Under the pieces are notes generated by a model that saw only the letters and a program-made list of their open reading frames with translations, was not told the origin of the DNA and did no database searches. Positions 7,673 to 15,103 of a DNA stretch of 58,089 bases are shown here, one piece after another; position 1 is the stretch's first letter, and each line of letters starts with the position of its first letter. Location of the stretch: assembly GCA_020846275.1 (NCBI GenBank), contig JADLEG010000280.1, positions 1 through 58,089 of the forward strand, written 5' to 3'. The translations under genes and the position numbers were made by a program. Source of the stretch: Alphaproteobacteria bacterium (GTDB lineage Bacteria; Pseudomonadota; Alphaproteobacteria; JAEULC01).

Positions 7673-8635
7673 ATGTGGACTTCACGCGTTTTCATGGCGG
7701 CCTTTCTCGGCTTGGCGCTGCTGCTGTCGCCCAGCCTCGCGGACGCGCGCGCGGGTGGCGGCAAGTCGTCCGGCAGCCGCGGCAGCCAGACCTACCAGGC
7801 GACCCCGGCGCGACCGATCGAGCGCAGCATGACGCAGCCCCCGGCCCAGGGCGTACAGCCCGGTGGCGGCTTGGCGACGCAGCGCCCGGGCATGGCCACG
7901 CCCGCCCCGGCGATGGGCGGGATGTTCGGCAGCCCGTTCATGACGGGAATCCTCGGCGGTTTCCTCGGCGCGGGTCTCGCCGGCATGATCTTCGGCTCCT
8001 CGGCCCATGCCGCGGGCATGGAAGCCTCCGCCGGCGGCGGCTTGCTGGGAATGATCCTGCAATTCGCGCTGATCGGCGGCATCGCCTACCTGGGCTACAC
8101 GCTGTTCCGCCGCATGACCGGCAATGCCCAGCCGCGCCCGGCGGCAGCCGGCGCGGCTTCCGGGCCGTTCGCCCGCGAGGCGGCCGATGGGCGCTTCGCC
8201 GGGTTCGGCGGCAGCGCCGCTCCGGCGGTCGAGGCCGGACCCGAGATCGGCGACGGCGACCGTCAGGCCTTCGGCGCCATCCTGGCCGACATCCAGAAGT
8301 CCTGGAGCGAGGGCGACCTCGCGGCGCTGAAGCGCCGGGCCACGCCCGAGATGGTTTCGTACTTCGCCGAGGATGCGGCCGACGCCGCCAGCCGCGGCGA
8401 GCGCAACGTGGTCGAGCGCATCGAGCTGAAGAAGGGCGACGTGGTCGACAACTGGGTCGAGGGCGACCGGCACTACGCCACCGCCGTCATGACCTGGTCG
8501 GCGATCGACTACGTGGAACGCGACGGCCAGGTGGTGACCGGGTCGCGCGACACCCCGGTCGAAGCCACCGAGGCCTGGACCTTCGTGCGCAATCGCGACG
8601 GCCGCTGGCTGCTGTCGGCGATCCAGCAGGTCTGA
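7673..8635 (+). CDS. Tim44-like domain protein
   Basis: A 320-residue protein with a signal-like N-terminus (residues 1-25, ending ADARA), a low-complexity Gly/Pro/Met-rich linker, two membrane-compatible segments (about 88-110 and 125-147, the latter GLLGMILQFALIGGIAYLGY) and a C-terminal Tim44-like domain (about 185-320). The C-terminal domain contains LADIQKSWSEGDLAALKRRA, TPEMVSYF and ending TEAWTFVRNRDGRWLLSAIQ. In mitochondria Tim44 tethers the import motor. Bacterial relatives are inner-membrane proteins of poorly known role. It stands alone, with a terminator immediately downstream. The domain call is good, the function unknown. Confidence 0.84.
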   Translation: MWTSRVFMAAFLGLALLLSPSLADARAGGGKSSGSRGSQTYQATPARPIERSMTQPPAQGVQPGGGLATQRPGMATPAPAMGGMFGSPFMTGILGGFLGAGLAGMIFGSSAHAAGMEASAGGGLLGMILQFALIGGIAYLGYTLFRRMTGNAQPRPAAAGAASGPFAREAADGRFAGFGGSAAPAVEAGPEIGDGDRQAFGAILADIQKSWSEGDLAALKRRATPEMVSYFAEDAADAASRGERNVVERIELKKGDVVDNWVEGDRHYATAVMTWSAIDYVERDGQVVTGSRDTPVEATEAWTFVRNRDGRWLLSAIQQV

Positions 8636-8656
8636 GAACCCTCTCTTTCGACCAGC

Positions 8657-8689
8657 AAGGGCCGCCGGGCGACAATCCGGCGGCCCTTT
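8657..8689 (+). terminator. Rho-independent terminator after the Tim44-like gene
   Basis: A perfect 12-bp stem (AAGGGCCGCCGG with CCGGCGGCCCTT) around an 8-nt loop starts about 20 bp after the stop and ends in TTT. It separates the Tim44-like gene from the small-protein genes. Confidence 0.8.
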
Positions 8690-8764
8690 GCGTTGCGGGC
8701 GAGTCCGGGAACGGTTCGGGCGGCGGATTTGTTCTTGCCACATGGCAGCCGGAAGGAGGCAGGC

Positions 8765-8917
8765 ATGATCCGCAAGGTGAAGGAGGGCTACAAGGTGCTG
8801 TCCGAGAAGGGCAAGAACCTCGGCGGCCCCTACAAGACCAAGGCCGAGGCCGAGAAGCGCCTGCGGCAGGTCGAGTATTTCAAGCACCGCAAGCCGGGCA
8901 AAGCGAGCGGCGCGTGA
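8765..8917 (+). CDS. Small conserved basic protein (50 aa)
   Basis: A 50-residue protein preceded by a strong ribosome-binding site (GGAAGGAGGC) 5 bp before the ATG. The sequence contains GYKVLSEKGKNLGGPYKTKA and AEKRLRQVEYFKHRK. This short lysine-rich fold recurs as a small stand-alone protein in many proteobacteria and phages, and its function is unknown to me. It overlaps the following 50-residue gene by 4 bp (GTGA), so they are almost certainly co-translated. Strong RBS and motif conservation argue that it is real in spite of its size. Confidence 0.68.
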   Translation: MIRKVKEGYKVLSEKGKNLGGPYKTKAEAEKRLRQVEYFKHRKPGKASGA

Positions 8918-9066
8918 GTCCCGCGAAGAAGCCCGTCACGATCAGCGCGGAGGATGCCCGGCAGGGGCGCATCGTCCTGCGGACACGCTGGCAGCGCGCC
9001 GTGTTCGTTGCCGGGCTGGTGGGCGCCGTCGTCGTTGCGGCGCTGGTGGCGGGTTCGCGTCTCTAG
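8914..9066 (+). CDS. Small single-pass membrane protein (50 aa)
   Basis: GTG start overlapping the stop of the preceding small gene. The 50-residue product has a soluble N-terminus (ISAEDARQGRIVLRTRWQR) and one C-terminal membrane helix (AVFVAGLVGAVVVAALVAG). Short proteins with this AEDARQG-IVLRT-R layout are common in Alphaproteobacteria and are sometimes mislabelled as ABC permeases. The positive residues before the helix predict a cytoplasmic N-terminus. Function unknown. Confidence 0.6.
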   Translation: MSPAKKPVTISAEDARQGRIVLRTRWQRAVFVAGLVGAVVVAALVAGSRL

Positions 9067-9130
9067 GCGGGATGGATGATCCGGCCCGGAAGGGGATAGA
9101 ATGCCTCGATCAACGTTGGCGAGGTCGTCC

Positions 9131-9637
9131 ATGTCCCTTTCGATGTACCAGGCTTCCGTCCCCGTCTTCCTGCGCATGCTCGGCAATCTGTCGACGATCC
9201 TCGACAAGGCGGCCAAGCATGCCGAGGCGAAGAAGATCGATCCGTCGGTGTTCGTCACGGCGCGGCTGGCGCCGGACATGTTCGCGCTGGCGCGCCAAGT
9301 GCAGATCGCGACCGACGCGGCCAAGGGCTGCGCCGCGCGCCTGGCGGGCGTCGAGGTGCCGAGCTATGCCGACACCGAGGCAAGCATTCCCGAGTTGCAG
9401 GCGCGCATCGCCAAGACGGTCGACTTCATCAAGTCGATCAAGCCGGCGCAGATCGACGGCAGCGAGGATCGCACCGTCACGGTCAAGATGCGCGGCAAGG
9501 ACGTCAGCTTCAAGGGCCAGCCCTACATGTTGAACGTGGCCATGCCGAACTTCTATTTCCACGTCACCACGACCTACGACATCCTGCGCCACAACGGCGT
9601 CGAGGTCGGCAAGACCGACTACCTCGGCAGCCTTTGA
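9131..9637 (+). CDS. DUF1993 domain-containing protein
   Basis: A 168-residue soluble protein that starts at MSLSMYQASVPVFLRMLGNL, the usual beginning of DUF1993 proteins, so the ATG at 9131 is preferred over one at 9101. Later landmarks are PDMFALARQVQIATDAAKG and a C-terminal PNFYFHVTTTYDILRHNGVE. The family has a DinB-like four-helix-bundle arrangement, and the histidine in FYFHVTTTYDILRH is placed like a DinB metal ligand. Enzymatic function is unproven. It ends 3 bp before the convergent TetR gene. Confidence 0.82.
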   Translation: MSLSMYQASVPVFLRMLGNLSTILDKAAKHAEAKKIDPSVFVTARLAPDMFALARQVQIATDAAKGCAARLAGVEVPSYADTEASIPELQARIAKTVDFIKSIKPAQIDGSEDRTVTVKMRGKDVSFKGQPYMLNVAMPNFYFHVTTTYDILRHNGVEVGKTDYLGSL

Positions 9638-9640
9638 TCC

Positions 9641-10228
9641 TCAGACGGCGAGGCCGCCGAGCGCGGTCTCGGCAATCTGGCGCAGGTCGTCGCGGCTGGC
9701 GCCGCCGGCGGCCTGCACCGCCATGCCCTGGGTGAGGGCGGCGACGTAGCGCGCGAGGGCGGCAGGGTCGATCCCTGCCTTCAGGTCGCCCTCTGCCCGC
9801 GCGCGTTCCAGGCGTTCGCGGATCGCGTTCTCCGTCTCCTGGCGCCGGGCGATGAGCTCGCGGCGAATCGGGTCGGCATCGCCGCCGCAGGCCAGCGCCC
9901 CGTGCACCGCCAGGCAACCCGGCGGATTGGCAGGATCGGTCAGGCGGTCGACCGCATCCATCAACAGCCGTTCGATGACCTGGCGCGCGGTCGGCGCCGC
10001 CAGCGCCCGGCGCAGGGCGGCGGCCGGGCGTTCCATGTAGCGGTCGAGCGCACGGCGGAACAGCGCCTCCTTGTTGCCGAAGGCGGCATAGAGGCTGGGC
10101 CGGTTGATGCCCATCGCCTGGGTCAGCTCGGACAGCGACGCACCCTCGTAGCCCTTGCGCCAGAACAGGGCCAGGGCGCGGTCGAGCGCCCGATCGGGGT
10201 CGAAGGCGCGCGGGCGCCCGAGGGTCAT
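9641..10228 (-). CDS. TetR/AcrR family transcriptional regulator
   Basis: A 195-residue repressor. The N-terminus (MTLGRPRAFDPDRALDRALA) leads into a TetR helix-turn-helix at about residues 29-57 (GASLSELTQAMGINRPSLYA, AFGNKEALF). The rest is an all-helical ligand-binding domain with the PPGCLAVHGAL region typical of the YjgJ/BdcR-like subgroup. It is divergent from the SDR gene and shares a 118-bp intergenic region holding two operator-like repeats, so it most likely represses itself and the SDR. The inducer is unknown. Confidence 0.88.
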   Translation of the reverse strand: MTLGRPRAFDPDRALDRALALFWRKGYEGASLSELTQAMGINRPSLYAAFGNKEALFRRALDRYMERPAAALRRALAAPTARQVIERLLMDAVDRLTDPANPPGCLAVHGALACGGDADPIRRELIARRQETENAIRERLERARAEGDLKAGIDPAALARYVAALTQGMAVQAAGGASRDDLRQIAETALGGLAV

Positions 10229-10259
10229 GGCCGGCCTCCGGAGCGGGACAGGCAAGTTT

Positions 10260-10325
10260 CTTACCAATCGATACATAATCTTCTTGACTTCGGATGTCCA
10301 GCCCATCACTGTACCAATCGGTACA
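10260..10325. promoter_or_regulatory. Divergent promoter region with two TetR operator repeats
   Basis: TGTACCAATCGGTACA at 10310-10325 has 6-bp inverted arms. A second copy with the same core, TTACCAATCGATACA, lies at 10261-10275. On the minus strand a plausible sigma-70 promoter for the tetR gene is TGGACA (10295-10300), 17 bp, TATGTA (10272-10277), so its -10 overlaps the left repeat. The right repeat sits about 20 bp before the SDR start. The arrangement is what a local TetR repressor would need to control both genes. Confidence 0.6.
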
Positions 10326-10346
10326 CAAATAGGAATGGAGGCGGAC

Positions 10347-11090
10347 ATGACAAAGGCTCTCGACGGCAAGGTTGCCCTGGTAACCGGCGGCTCGCGCGGC
10401 ATGGGCGCGGCGATCGCCAGGCGCCTGGCGCGCGACGGGGCGGCTGTCGCCATCACCTATGCCAGCGCCCAGGCCAAGGCTGACGAGGTGGTCCGCGCCA
10501 TCGGGGCGGCGGGCGGCAAGGCGCTGGCGATCCGGGCCGACAGCGGCGACGCGGCCCAGCTCCGCCACGCGGTGGCGGAAACCGTCGCCAAGCTGGGGCG
10601 GATCGACATTCTGGTGAACAACGCCGGCGTGCTGGCCCTGGGGCCGGTCGAACAGTTCGCGCTCGAGGACTTCGACCGCACCTTGGCGGTCAACGTGCGC
10701 AGCGTGTTCGTGGCGGCGCAGGAAGCCGCGCGGCGCATGGGCGAGGGCGGGCGCATCATCACCATCGGCAGCGTCAACGCCGACCGCGTGCCGTTCGCCG
10801 GGGGCAGCGTCTATGCCATGAGCAAGGCGGCGGTCGCCGGCCTGACCCGCGGGCTGGCGCGCGACCTGGGGCCGCGGGGCATCACGGTCAACAACATCCA
10901 GCCGGGCCCGGTGGATACCGACATGAACCCGAAGGACGGCCCGATGGCCGGCCAGATGAAAAGCTACATGGCCCTGCCGCGGTACGGGACCGGCGATGAG
11001 ATCGCCGGCATGGTCTCCTATCTCGCCGGGCCGGATGGCGGCTATGTCACCGGCGCCAGCCTGACCATCGACGGCGGTTTCGGCGCCTGA
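10347..11090 (+). CDS. SDR family oxidoreductase (BdcA-like)
   Basis: A 247-residue short-chain dehydrogenase. It shows the NAD(P)-binding TGGSRGMG (residues about 14-21), NNAG, and the catalytic Ser...YxxxK (IGSVNAD ... YAMSKAAV). The C-terminus is YVTGASLTIDGGFGA. It probably reduces a carbonyl or oxidises an alcohol with NADP(H). Arg after TGGS suggests NADP preference. Pairing with a divergent TetR regulator resembles the bdcA/bdcR arrangement. An in-frame ATG at 10335 would add four residues. The substrate is not predictable. Confidence 0.88.
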   Translation: MTKALDGKVALVTGGSRGMGAAIARRLARDGAAVAITYASAQAKADEVVRAIGAAGGKALAIRADSGDAAQLRHAVAETVAKLGRIDILVNNAGVLALGPVEQFALEDFDRTLAVNVRSVFVAAQEAARRMGEGGRIITIGSVNADRVPFAGGSVYAMSKAAVAGLTRGLARDLGPRGITVNNIQPGPVDTDMNPKDGPMAGQMKSYMALPRYGTGDEIAGMVSYLAGPDGGYVTGASLTIDGGFGA

Positions 11091-11101
11091 GCGCTGGAAG
11101 C

Positions 11102-11134
11102 GCGGAAACCGGCGGAATTCCGCCCGGTTTCCGC
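11102..11134 (+). terminator. Long palindromic hairpin after the SDR gene
   Basis: Arms GCGGAAACCGG (11102-11112) and CCGGTTTCCGC (11124-11134) enclose a second palindrome, CGGAATTCCG. The hairpin starts 11 bp after the SDR stop. There is no U-tract directly after it, so it is a terminator-like structure rather than a certain terminator. A second imperfect hairpin (CTCG-CCGGAC / GTCCGG-CGAG) lies at 11152-11185 before the NDUFA12 operon. Confidence 0.45.
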
Positions 11135-11227
11135 CCGATATCGGCCTTTACCTCGTCCGGACCTAGTGCAATAGTCCGGCCCGAGCGCGGTCCACCGGCC
11201 GCGTCGGTTTCCCCGGGCCATCGCGGT

Positions 11228-11587
11228 ATGACCATCGGCACGCTGATCTACACCAGGCTGTACGGCGAGAAGGTCGGCGGCGACCCCTATGGCAACGTCT
11301 ACTACCAGGAACGCCGCCAGCCGCGGCCGGGAACGCGGCGCAAGCGCTGGGTGATCTACGCCGGCGAGCCGGAGGCATCGAAGGTGCCGCCCGAGTTCCA
11401 CGCCTGGCTGCACTACACGATCGATACATTGCCGGCCGATGCCGGCAAGCCGCACGCGCCCTGGCAGAAGCCGCATGTGCCGAACCTGACCGGCACCGAG
11501 GCCGCCTATCGCCCGCCCGGCCATACGCTGGAGGGCGGGGCGCGCGCCAAGGGCACGGGCGACTACGAGCCCTGGACGCCGGGCTGA
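11228..11587 (+). CDS. NADH:ubiquinone oxidoreductase NDUFA12-like subunit
   Basis: A 119-residue protein whose TLIYTRLYGEKVGGDPYGN, followed by YYQERR, RRKRWVIYAG and WLHYTIDTLP, are the landmarks of the NDUFA12/B17.2 accessory subunit of respiratory complex I. The subunit is shared by mitochondria and Alphaproteobacteria and sits on the matrix/cytoplasmic arm. As in many Alphaproteobacteria the gene is apart from the nuo operon and is followed by mlaD-type and DUF2155 genes. It ends 6 bp before the first MlaD gene and so heads a five-gene operon. Confidence 0.93.
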   Translation: MTIGTLIYTRLYGEKVGGDPYGNVYYQERRQPRPGTRRKRWVIYAGEPEASKVPPEFHAWLHYTIDTLPADAGKPHAPWQKPHVPNLTGTEAAYRPPGHTLEGGARAKGTGDYEPWTPG

Positions 11588-11593
11588 TCGGAC

Positions 11594-12073
11594 ATGCACC
11601 GCAACGTCATCGAAACCGTCCTCGGCGCCGTGGTGATCGTGGTCGCCGGCATCTTCCTGCTGTTCGCGATGCAGTATTCCTCCAACGCCGGCGTGAAGGG
11701 CTACGACCTGCTGGCCGAGTTCCGCGCCATCGACGGGCTGAAGATCGGCGACGAGGTGCGCATGGCGGGGGTGAAAATCGGCACCGTCTCGCGCATCGCG
11801 CTGAAGGCCCAGGACTACGGCGCGGTGGTCACGCTGCGGCTGGAGCCGGAAATCCTGGTCAGCGTCGATTCGACCGTCTCGGTGCATACCGACGGGCTGT
11901 TCGGCGGCAAGTACCTGGAAATCCTGATCGGCGGCGACACGGAGAACCTGAAGCCGGGCCAGCGCTTCGGCTTCGTGCAGGATTCGGTGATCGTCGAGGA
12001 ACTGATCGAGAAGATCGTCTCCTATGCCGAGGACGCGCGGAAGAAGCCCGGCGCGTCGAAGCCCAAGCCTTGA
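11594..12073 (+). CDS. mlaD: MlaD-family MCE protein, paralogue 1
   Basis: 159 residues: one N-terminal membrane helix (VLGAVVIVVAGIFLLFAM, about 9-26) followed by one MCE domain (GYDLLAEFRAIDGLKIGDEV, VRMAGVKIGTVSRI, SVHTDGLFGGKYLEILIGG). MlaD hexamers bind phospholipid at the periplasmic face of the MlaFE transporter and help keep outer-membrane lipid asymmetry. First of three tandem paralogues. No mlaE or mlaF gene is adjacent. The Lys/Pro-rich tail and the TTGA overlap with the next gene suggest co-translation. Confidence 0.88.
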   Translation: MHRNVIETVLGAVVIVVAGIFLLFAMQYSSNAGVKGYDLLAEFRAIDGLKIGDEVRMAGVKIGTVSRIALKAQDYGAVVTLRLEPEILVSVDSTVSVHTDGLFGGKYLEILIGGDTENLKPGQRFGFVQDSVIVEELIEKIVSYAEDARKKPGASKPKP

Positions 12074-12084
12074 ACGGCGAGGTC

Positions 12085-12540
12085 ATGATCAACAAACCGA
12101 TCGAGACGCTGATGGGGGCCATCGTGATGCTGGCCGGCGCAGCGGCGCTCTACACGGCCTATGCCAGCAGCCAGATCAAGACGGTCGAGGGCTACAAGGT
12201 CACGGTGCGCTTCAACAAGGTGGGCGGGCTGCAGGAAGGCAACGCGGTCCGGATCGGCGGCCTGCAGGTCGGCACGATCGTCAGCCAGAAGCTGGACCTC
12301 GAGACCTATGACGCGGTGCTGGAACTCAGCCTGCGCTCGGACGTCAAGCTGCCCAAGGACACCGCGGCGGAAGTGTCGTCGGACGGGCTCTTGGGAGGCA
12401 AGTTCGTGCTGCTGACCCCGGGCAAGTCGAAGGAGATGATCCCCCCGGGCGGTAAGATCGAGGAAGCCAAGGGCGTGCTTGCGCTGGAAGAGATCGTCGG
12501 CCGCACGATCTTCTCCACCGCGCAGCCGAAGAAGGACTAG
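12085..12540 (+). CDS. MlaD-family MCE protein, paralogue 2
   Basis: 151 residues from the ATG at 12085. A TTG at 12070 overlapping the previous stop is an alternative start. Membrane helix (LMGAIVMLAGAAALYTAYA) then an MCE domain: GYKVTVRFNKVGGLQEGNAV, VRIGGLQVGTIVSQ, SSDGLLGGKFVLLTPG. The MCE core is clearly related to its neighbours but far from identical, so the duplication is old. It lies 8 bp upstream of paralogue 3. Likely the same periplasmic lipid-handling role. Whether the three form a mixed hexamer is open. Confidence 0.85.
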   Translation: MINKPIETLMGAIVMLAGAAALYTAYASSQIKTVEGYKVTVRFNKVGGLQEGNAVRIGGLQVGTIVSQKLDLETYDAVLELSLRSDVKLPKDTAAEVSSDGLLGGKFVLLTPGKSKEMIPPGGKIEEAKGVLALEEIVGRTIFSTAQPKKD

Positions 12541-12548
12541 GCGCGGCG

Positions 12549-13013
12549 ATGAAGCGCATCACGCTGGAAATCCTGGTCGGCGCGCTGGTGGTTTTGATCG
12601 GCTTCGGCTTCGTGCAGTACGCCTATTCCGGCAAGCAGGTGAAGACCGTCGCCGGCTACACGCTGACCGCGCGGTTCGGCAAGGTCGGCACGATCCAGGT
12701 CGGCGCGCCGGTGCGCATCGCCGGCGTCACGGTCGGCCGCATCGCGCAGATGAGCCTGGACCGCGCGAACTACCAGGTGGTCATGGACATGACCATCCAG
12801 CCCGACCTGAAGCTGCCGGCCGACACCAAGGCCTCGATCACGACCGACGGGCTGCTGGGCGGCAAGTACGTCAAGCTGATGCCCGGCCAGGCGACCGACA
12901 TGCTGAAGCCGGGCGCCAGGATCGCGGAAACCAAGGACGCCGTGTCGCTGGAGGACCTGGTCGGCAAGATCGTCAGCCTGGCGATCGGCAACGACGAGGC
13001 GGAAGCGAAGTGA
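12549..13013 (+). CDS. MlaD-family MCE protein, paralogue 3
   Basis: 154 residues, with membrane helix ILVGALVVLIGFGFVQYAYS and MCE domain GYTLTARFGKVGTIQVGAPV, VRIAGVTVGRIAQ, TTDGLLGGKYVKLMPG. It is closer to paralogue 2 than to paralogue 1 in the stretch after the helix. The stop overlaps the GTG start of the DUF2155 gene (GTGA). Third member of the tandem set; see the finding on triplication. Confidence 0.86.
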   Translation: MKRITLEILVGALVVLIGFGFVQYAYSGKQVKTVAGYTLTARFGKVGTIQVGAPVRIAGVTVGRIAQMSLDRANYQVVMDMTIQPDLKLPADTKASITTDGLLGGKYVKLMPGQATDMLKPGARIAETKDAVSLEDLVGKIVSLAIGNDEAEAK

Positions 13014-13453
13014 GGCTGCGCGCGGCGGCGGCGGTGGCCGTCGCGTTCCTGGTCGGCGCCGGTCTCATCGCCAACGCCTTCGCCCAGGCCCAGGCGCCCC
13101 GTCCGGCGCCTGCCGCGCCGGCCCAGGCCAAGCCGCCCGCCCCGCCGCCCCCGCCGGCAAAGCCGACGCTTGCCGTGCTGCAGGGCCTCGACAAGATCAC
13201 CGCGCGCGTGACGACCATCAAGGCGCCGCTGGGACAGAGCGTCAGGTTCGGCACGCTCGAGATCCAGGCCAAGGCCTGCGACAAGCGCCCGCCCGAGGAG
13301 CCGCCGGAAAGCGCCGCCTATCTGGAAATCCGCGAGCTCCGGCCCGGCGAGCAGCCGGCGAAAATCTTCGCCGGCTGGATGTTCGCCTCGTCGCCCGCGC
13401 TCTCGGCGCTGGAGCACCCGGTCTACGACGTCTGGGTGACGGACTGCCAGTAG
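13010..13453 (+). CDS. DUF2155 domain-containing exported protein
   Basis: 147 residues, GTG start overlapping the upstream MlaD stop. There is an N-terminal signal sequence (AAAVAVAFLVGAGLIANAFAQ), a Pro/Ala-rich linker (about 27-50), then DUF2155: LDKITARVTTIKAPLGQSVR, FGTLEIQAKACDKRPPEEPP, IFAGWMFASSPALSALEHPV, YDVWVTDC. The two cysteines may form a disulfide in the periplasm. DUF2155 genes follow NDUFA12/MlaD genes in many Alphaproteobacteria. Function is unknown, but the linkage suggests an envelope role. Confidence 0.88.
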   Translation: MRLRAAAAVAVAFLVGAGLIANAFAQAQAPRPAPAAPAQAKPPAPPPPPAKPTLAVLQGLDKITARVTTIKAPLGQSVRFGTLEIQAKACDKRPPEEPPESAAYLEIRELRPGEQPAKIFAGWMFASSPALSALEHPVYDVWVTDCQ

Positions 13454-13477
13454 GCCGGGTTGCCGCGCGCGGGCTTT

Positions 13478-13587
13478 TCATCCTTCGAGACGGCCGCTCC
13501 GCGGCCTCCTCAGGATGACGCGTTTGTTATGCGCTTCAAACGAACGCGTCATCCTGAGGAGGCGCGCAGCGCCGTCTCGAAGGATGA
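13478..13587. repeat. Palindromic intergenic repeat, copy A
   Basis: A 110-bp element with perfect 16-bp terminal arms (TCATCCTTCGAGACGG and its complement). Inner arms CCTCAGGATGACGCGTT / AACGCGTCATCCTGAGG sit either side of a short variable centre. It lies between the converging DUF2155 and purB genes. The same layout recurs at 22177, 23359 and 40433. It can fold into a long hairpin and may act as a bidirectional terminator or be a REP/MITE-like element. Confidence 0.85.
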
Positions 13588-13605
13588 GGAGCGCCCATGA
13601 GCGGG

Positions 13606-14901
13606 CTACCCTTCCAGCACCCGCCTGAAGATCGTGTCGACGTGCTTGGTGTGGTAGCCGAGGTCGAACTGGGCTTCGAGCGTCCTGGCGTCGACATGCT
13701 TCGCGACATCCGCGTCGCCGCGCAGCAGGTCGAGGAACGGCGCTTCGCCGCGAAACGCGCGCATGGCGTTGCGCTGCACGGCCTGGTAGGCGTCCTCGCG
13801 GCTCATGCCGGCCTGGGTCAGCGCCAGCAGCACGCGCTGGGAATGCACCAGCCCGCCCTGGGCGTCGAGATTGGCGCGCATGCGCTCGGGATAGACGACC
13901 AGCCTATCGATCACGCCGGCCAGGCGGGTCAGCGCGAAGTCGAGCGCGATGGTGGCGTCGGGCCCGATCACGCGCTCGACCGCGCTGTGCGAGATGTCGC
14001 GCTCGTGCCACAGCGCCACGTTCTCCAGCGCCGGCATCACCATGCCGCGCACCAGCCGCGCGATGCCGGTCAGGTTCTCGCTGAGCACGGGGTTGCGCTT
14101 GTGCGGCATGGCCGAGGAGCCCTTCTGGCCCGCGTGGAAGAATTCCTCCGCCTCGCGCACTTCGCTGCGCTGCAGGTGGCGGATCTCGATCGCCAGCCGC
14201 TCGATCGACCCGGCGATGACGCCCAGCGTGGCGAAGTACAGGGCGTGGCGGTCGCGCGGGATCACCTGGGTCGAAACCGGCTCGACGGTCAGGCCCATCT
14301 TTTCGGCGACATGGGCTTCCACGCGCGGATCGATGTTGGCGAAGGTGCCCACGGCGCCCGAGATGGCGCAGGTCGCGACGTCGTGGCGCGCGGCCTTCAG
14401 GCGCCGGCGGTTGCGCTGGAACTCGGCGTAGTGGCCGATCAGCTTCAGGCCGAAGGTGGTGGGCTCGGCATGGATGCCGTGGCTGCGCCCGACCGTCGGC
14501 GTGTACTTGTGTTCGATCGCGCGCTTCTTCAGCGCCTCGAGAAGCCGGTCGATATCCGCCAGCAGCAGGTCCGACGCGCGCGCGAGCTGGACCGCCAGGC
14601 AGGTGTCCAGCACGTCCGACGAGGTCATGCCCTGGTGCACGAAGCGCGCCTCGGGCCCGACATGCTCGGCCAGGTTGGTCAGGAACGCGATCACGTCGTG
14701 GCGCGTGGTGCGCTCGATCTCGTCGATGCGCGCCGCCTCGACCTTGCCGCGCGCCCATACCGCCTTGGCGGCTTCCTTGGGGATCACGCCGAGTTCGGCC
14801 TGGGCGTCGCAGGCATGGGCCTCGATCTCGAACCAGATGCGGTAGCGCTGCTCGGGATCCCAGATCGCCGCCATTTCCGGGCGGCTGTAGCGCGGAATCA
14901 T
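13606..14901 (-). CDS. purB: Adenylosuccinate lyase
   Basis: 431 residues, start MIPRYSRPEMAAIWDPEQRY. It carries the fumarase/aspartase-superfamily signature GSSAMPHKRNP (near residue 265), the TSSDVLDT segment and GRSHGIHAEPTTFG. PurB makes AICAR from SAICAR and AMP from adenylosuccinate, releasing fumarate in both steps of purine synthesis. Length and start match the short bacterial form. It is divergent from the ABC-F gene across about 200 bp and no other pur gene is adjacent. Confidence 0.96.
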   Translation of the reverse strand: MIPRYSRPEMAAIWDPEQRYRIWFEIEAHACDAQAELGVIPKEAAKAVWARGKVEAARIDEIERTTRHDVIAFLTNLAEHVGPEARFVHQGMTSSDVLDTCLAVQLARASDLLLADIDRLLEALKKRAIEHKYTPTVGRSHGIHAEPTTFGLKLIGHYAEFQRNRRRLKAARHDVATCAISGAVGTFANIDPRVEAHVAEKMGLTVEPVSTQVIPRDRHALYFATLGVIAGSIERLAIEIRHLQRSEVREAEEFFHAGQKGSSAMPHKRNPVLSENLTGIARLVRGMVMPALENVALWHERDISHSAVERVIGPDATIALDFALTRLAGVIDRLVVYPERMRANLDAQGGLVHSQRVLLALTQAGMSREDAYQAVQRNAMRAFRGEAPFLDLLRGDADVAKHVDARTLEAQFDLGYHTKHVDTIFRRVLEG

Positions 14902-15103
14902 GTCGTCCTCGTCCGTCGTGCCGCGGCCACCATAGGGAACCGGCGGGGCGCGCCGCAAGGGCCTAGGCGCTTGCGCCCCGCGCCACGGACCGCGGGCCGG
15001 CGGCGTTTTCGCGTGCATTGCCGGCGGTCCACGCTATCTTCACCGGCCGCCATGGGGCCGAGCCGTCGCGCCTCTGCGGATCAAGCCCAATCCGAGTACC
15101 CGC

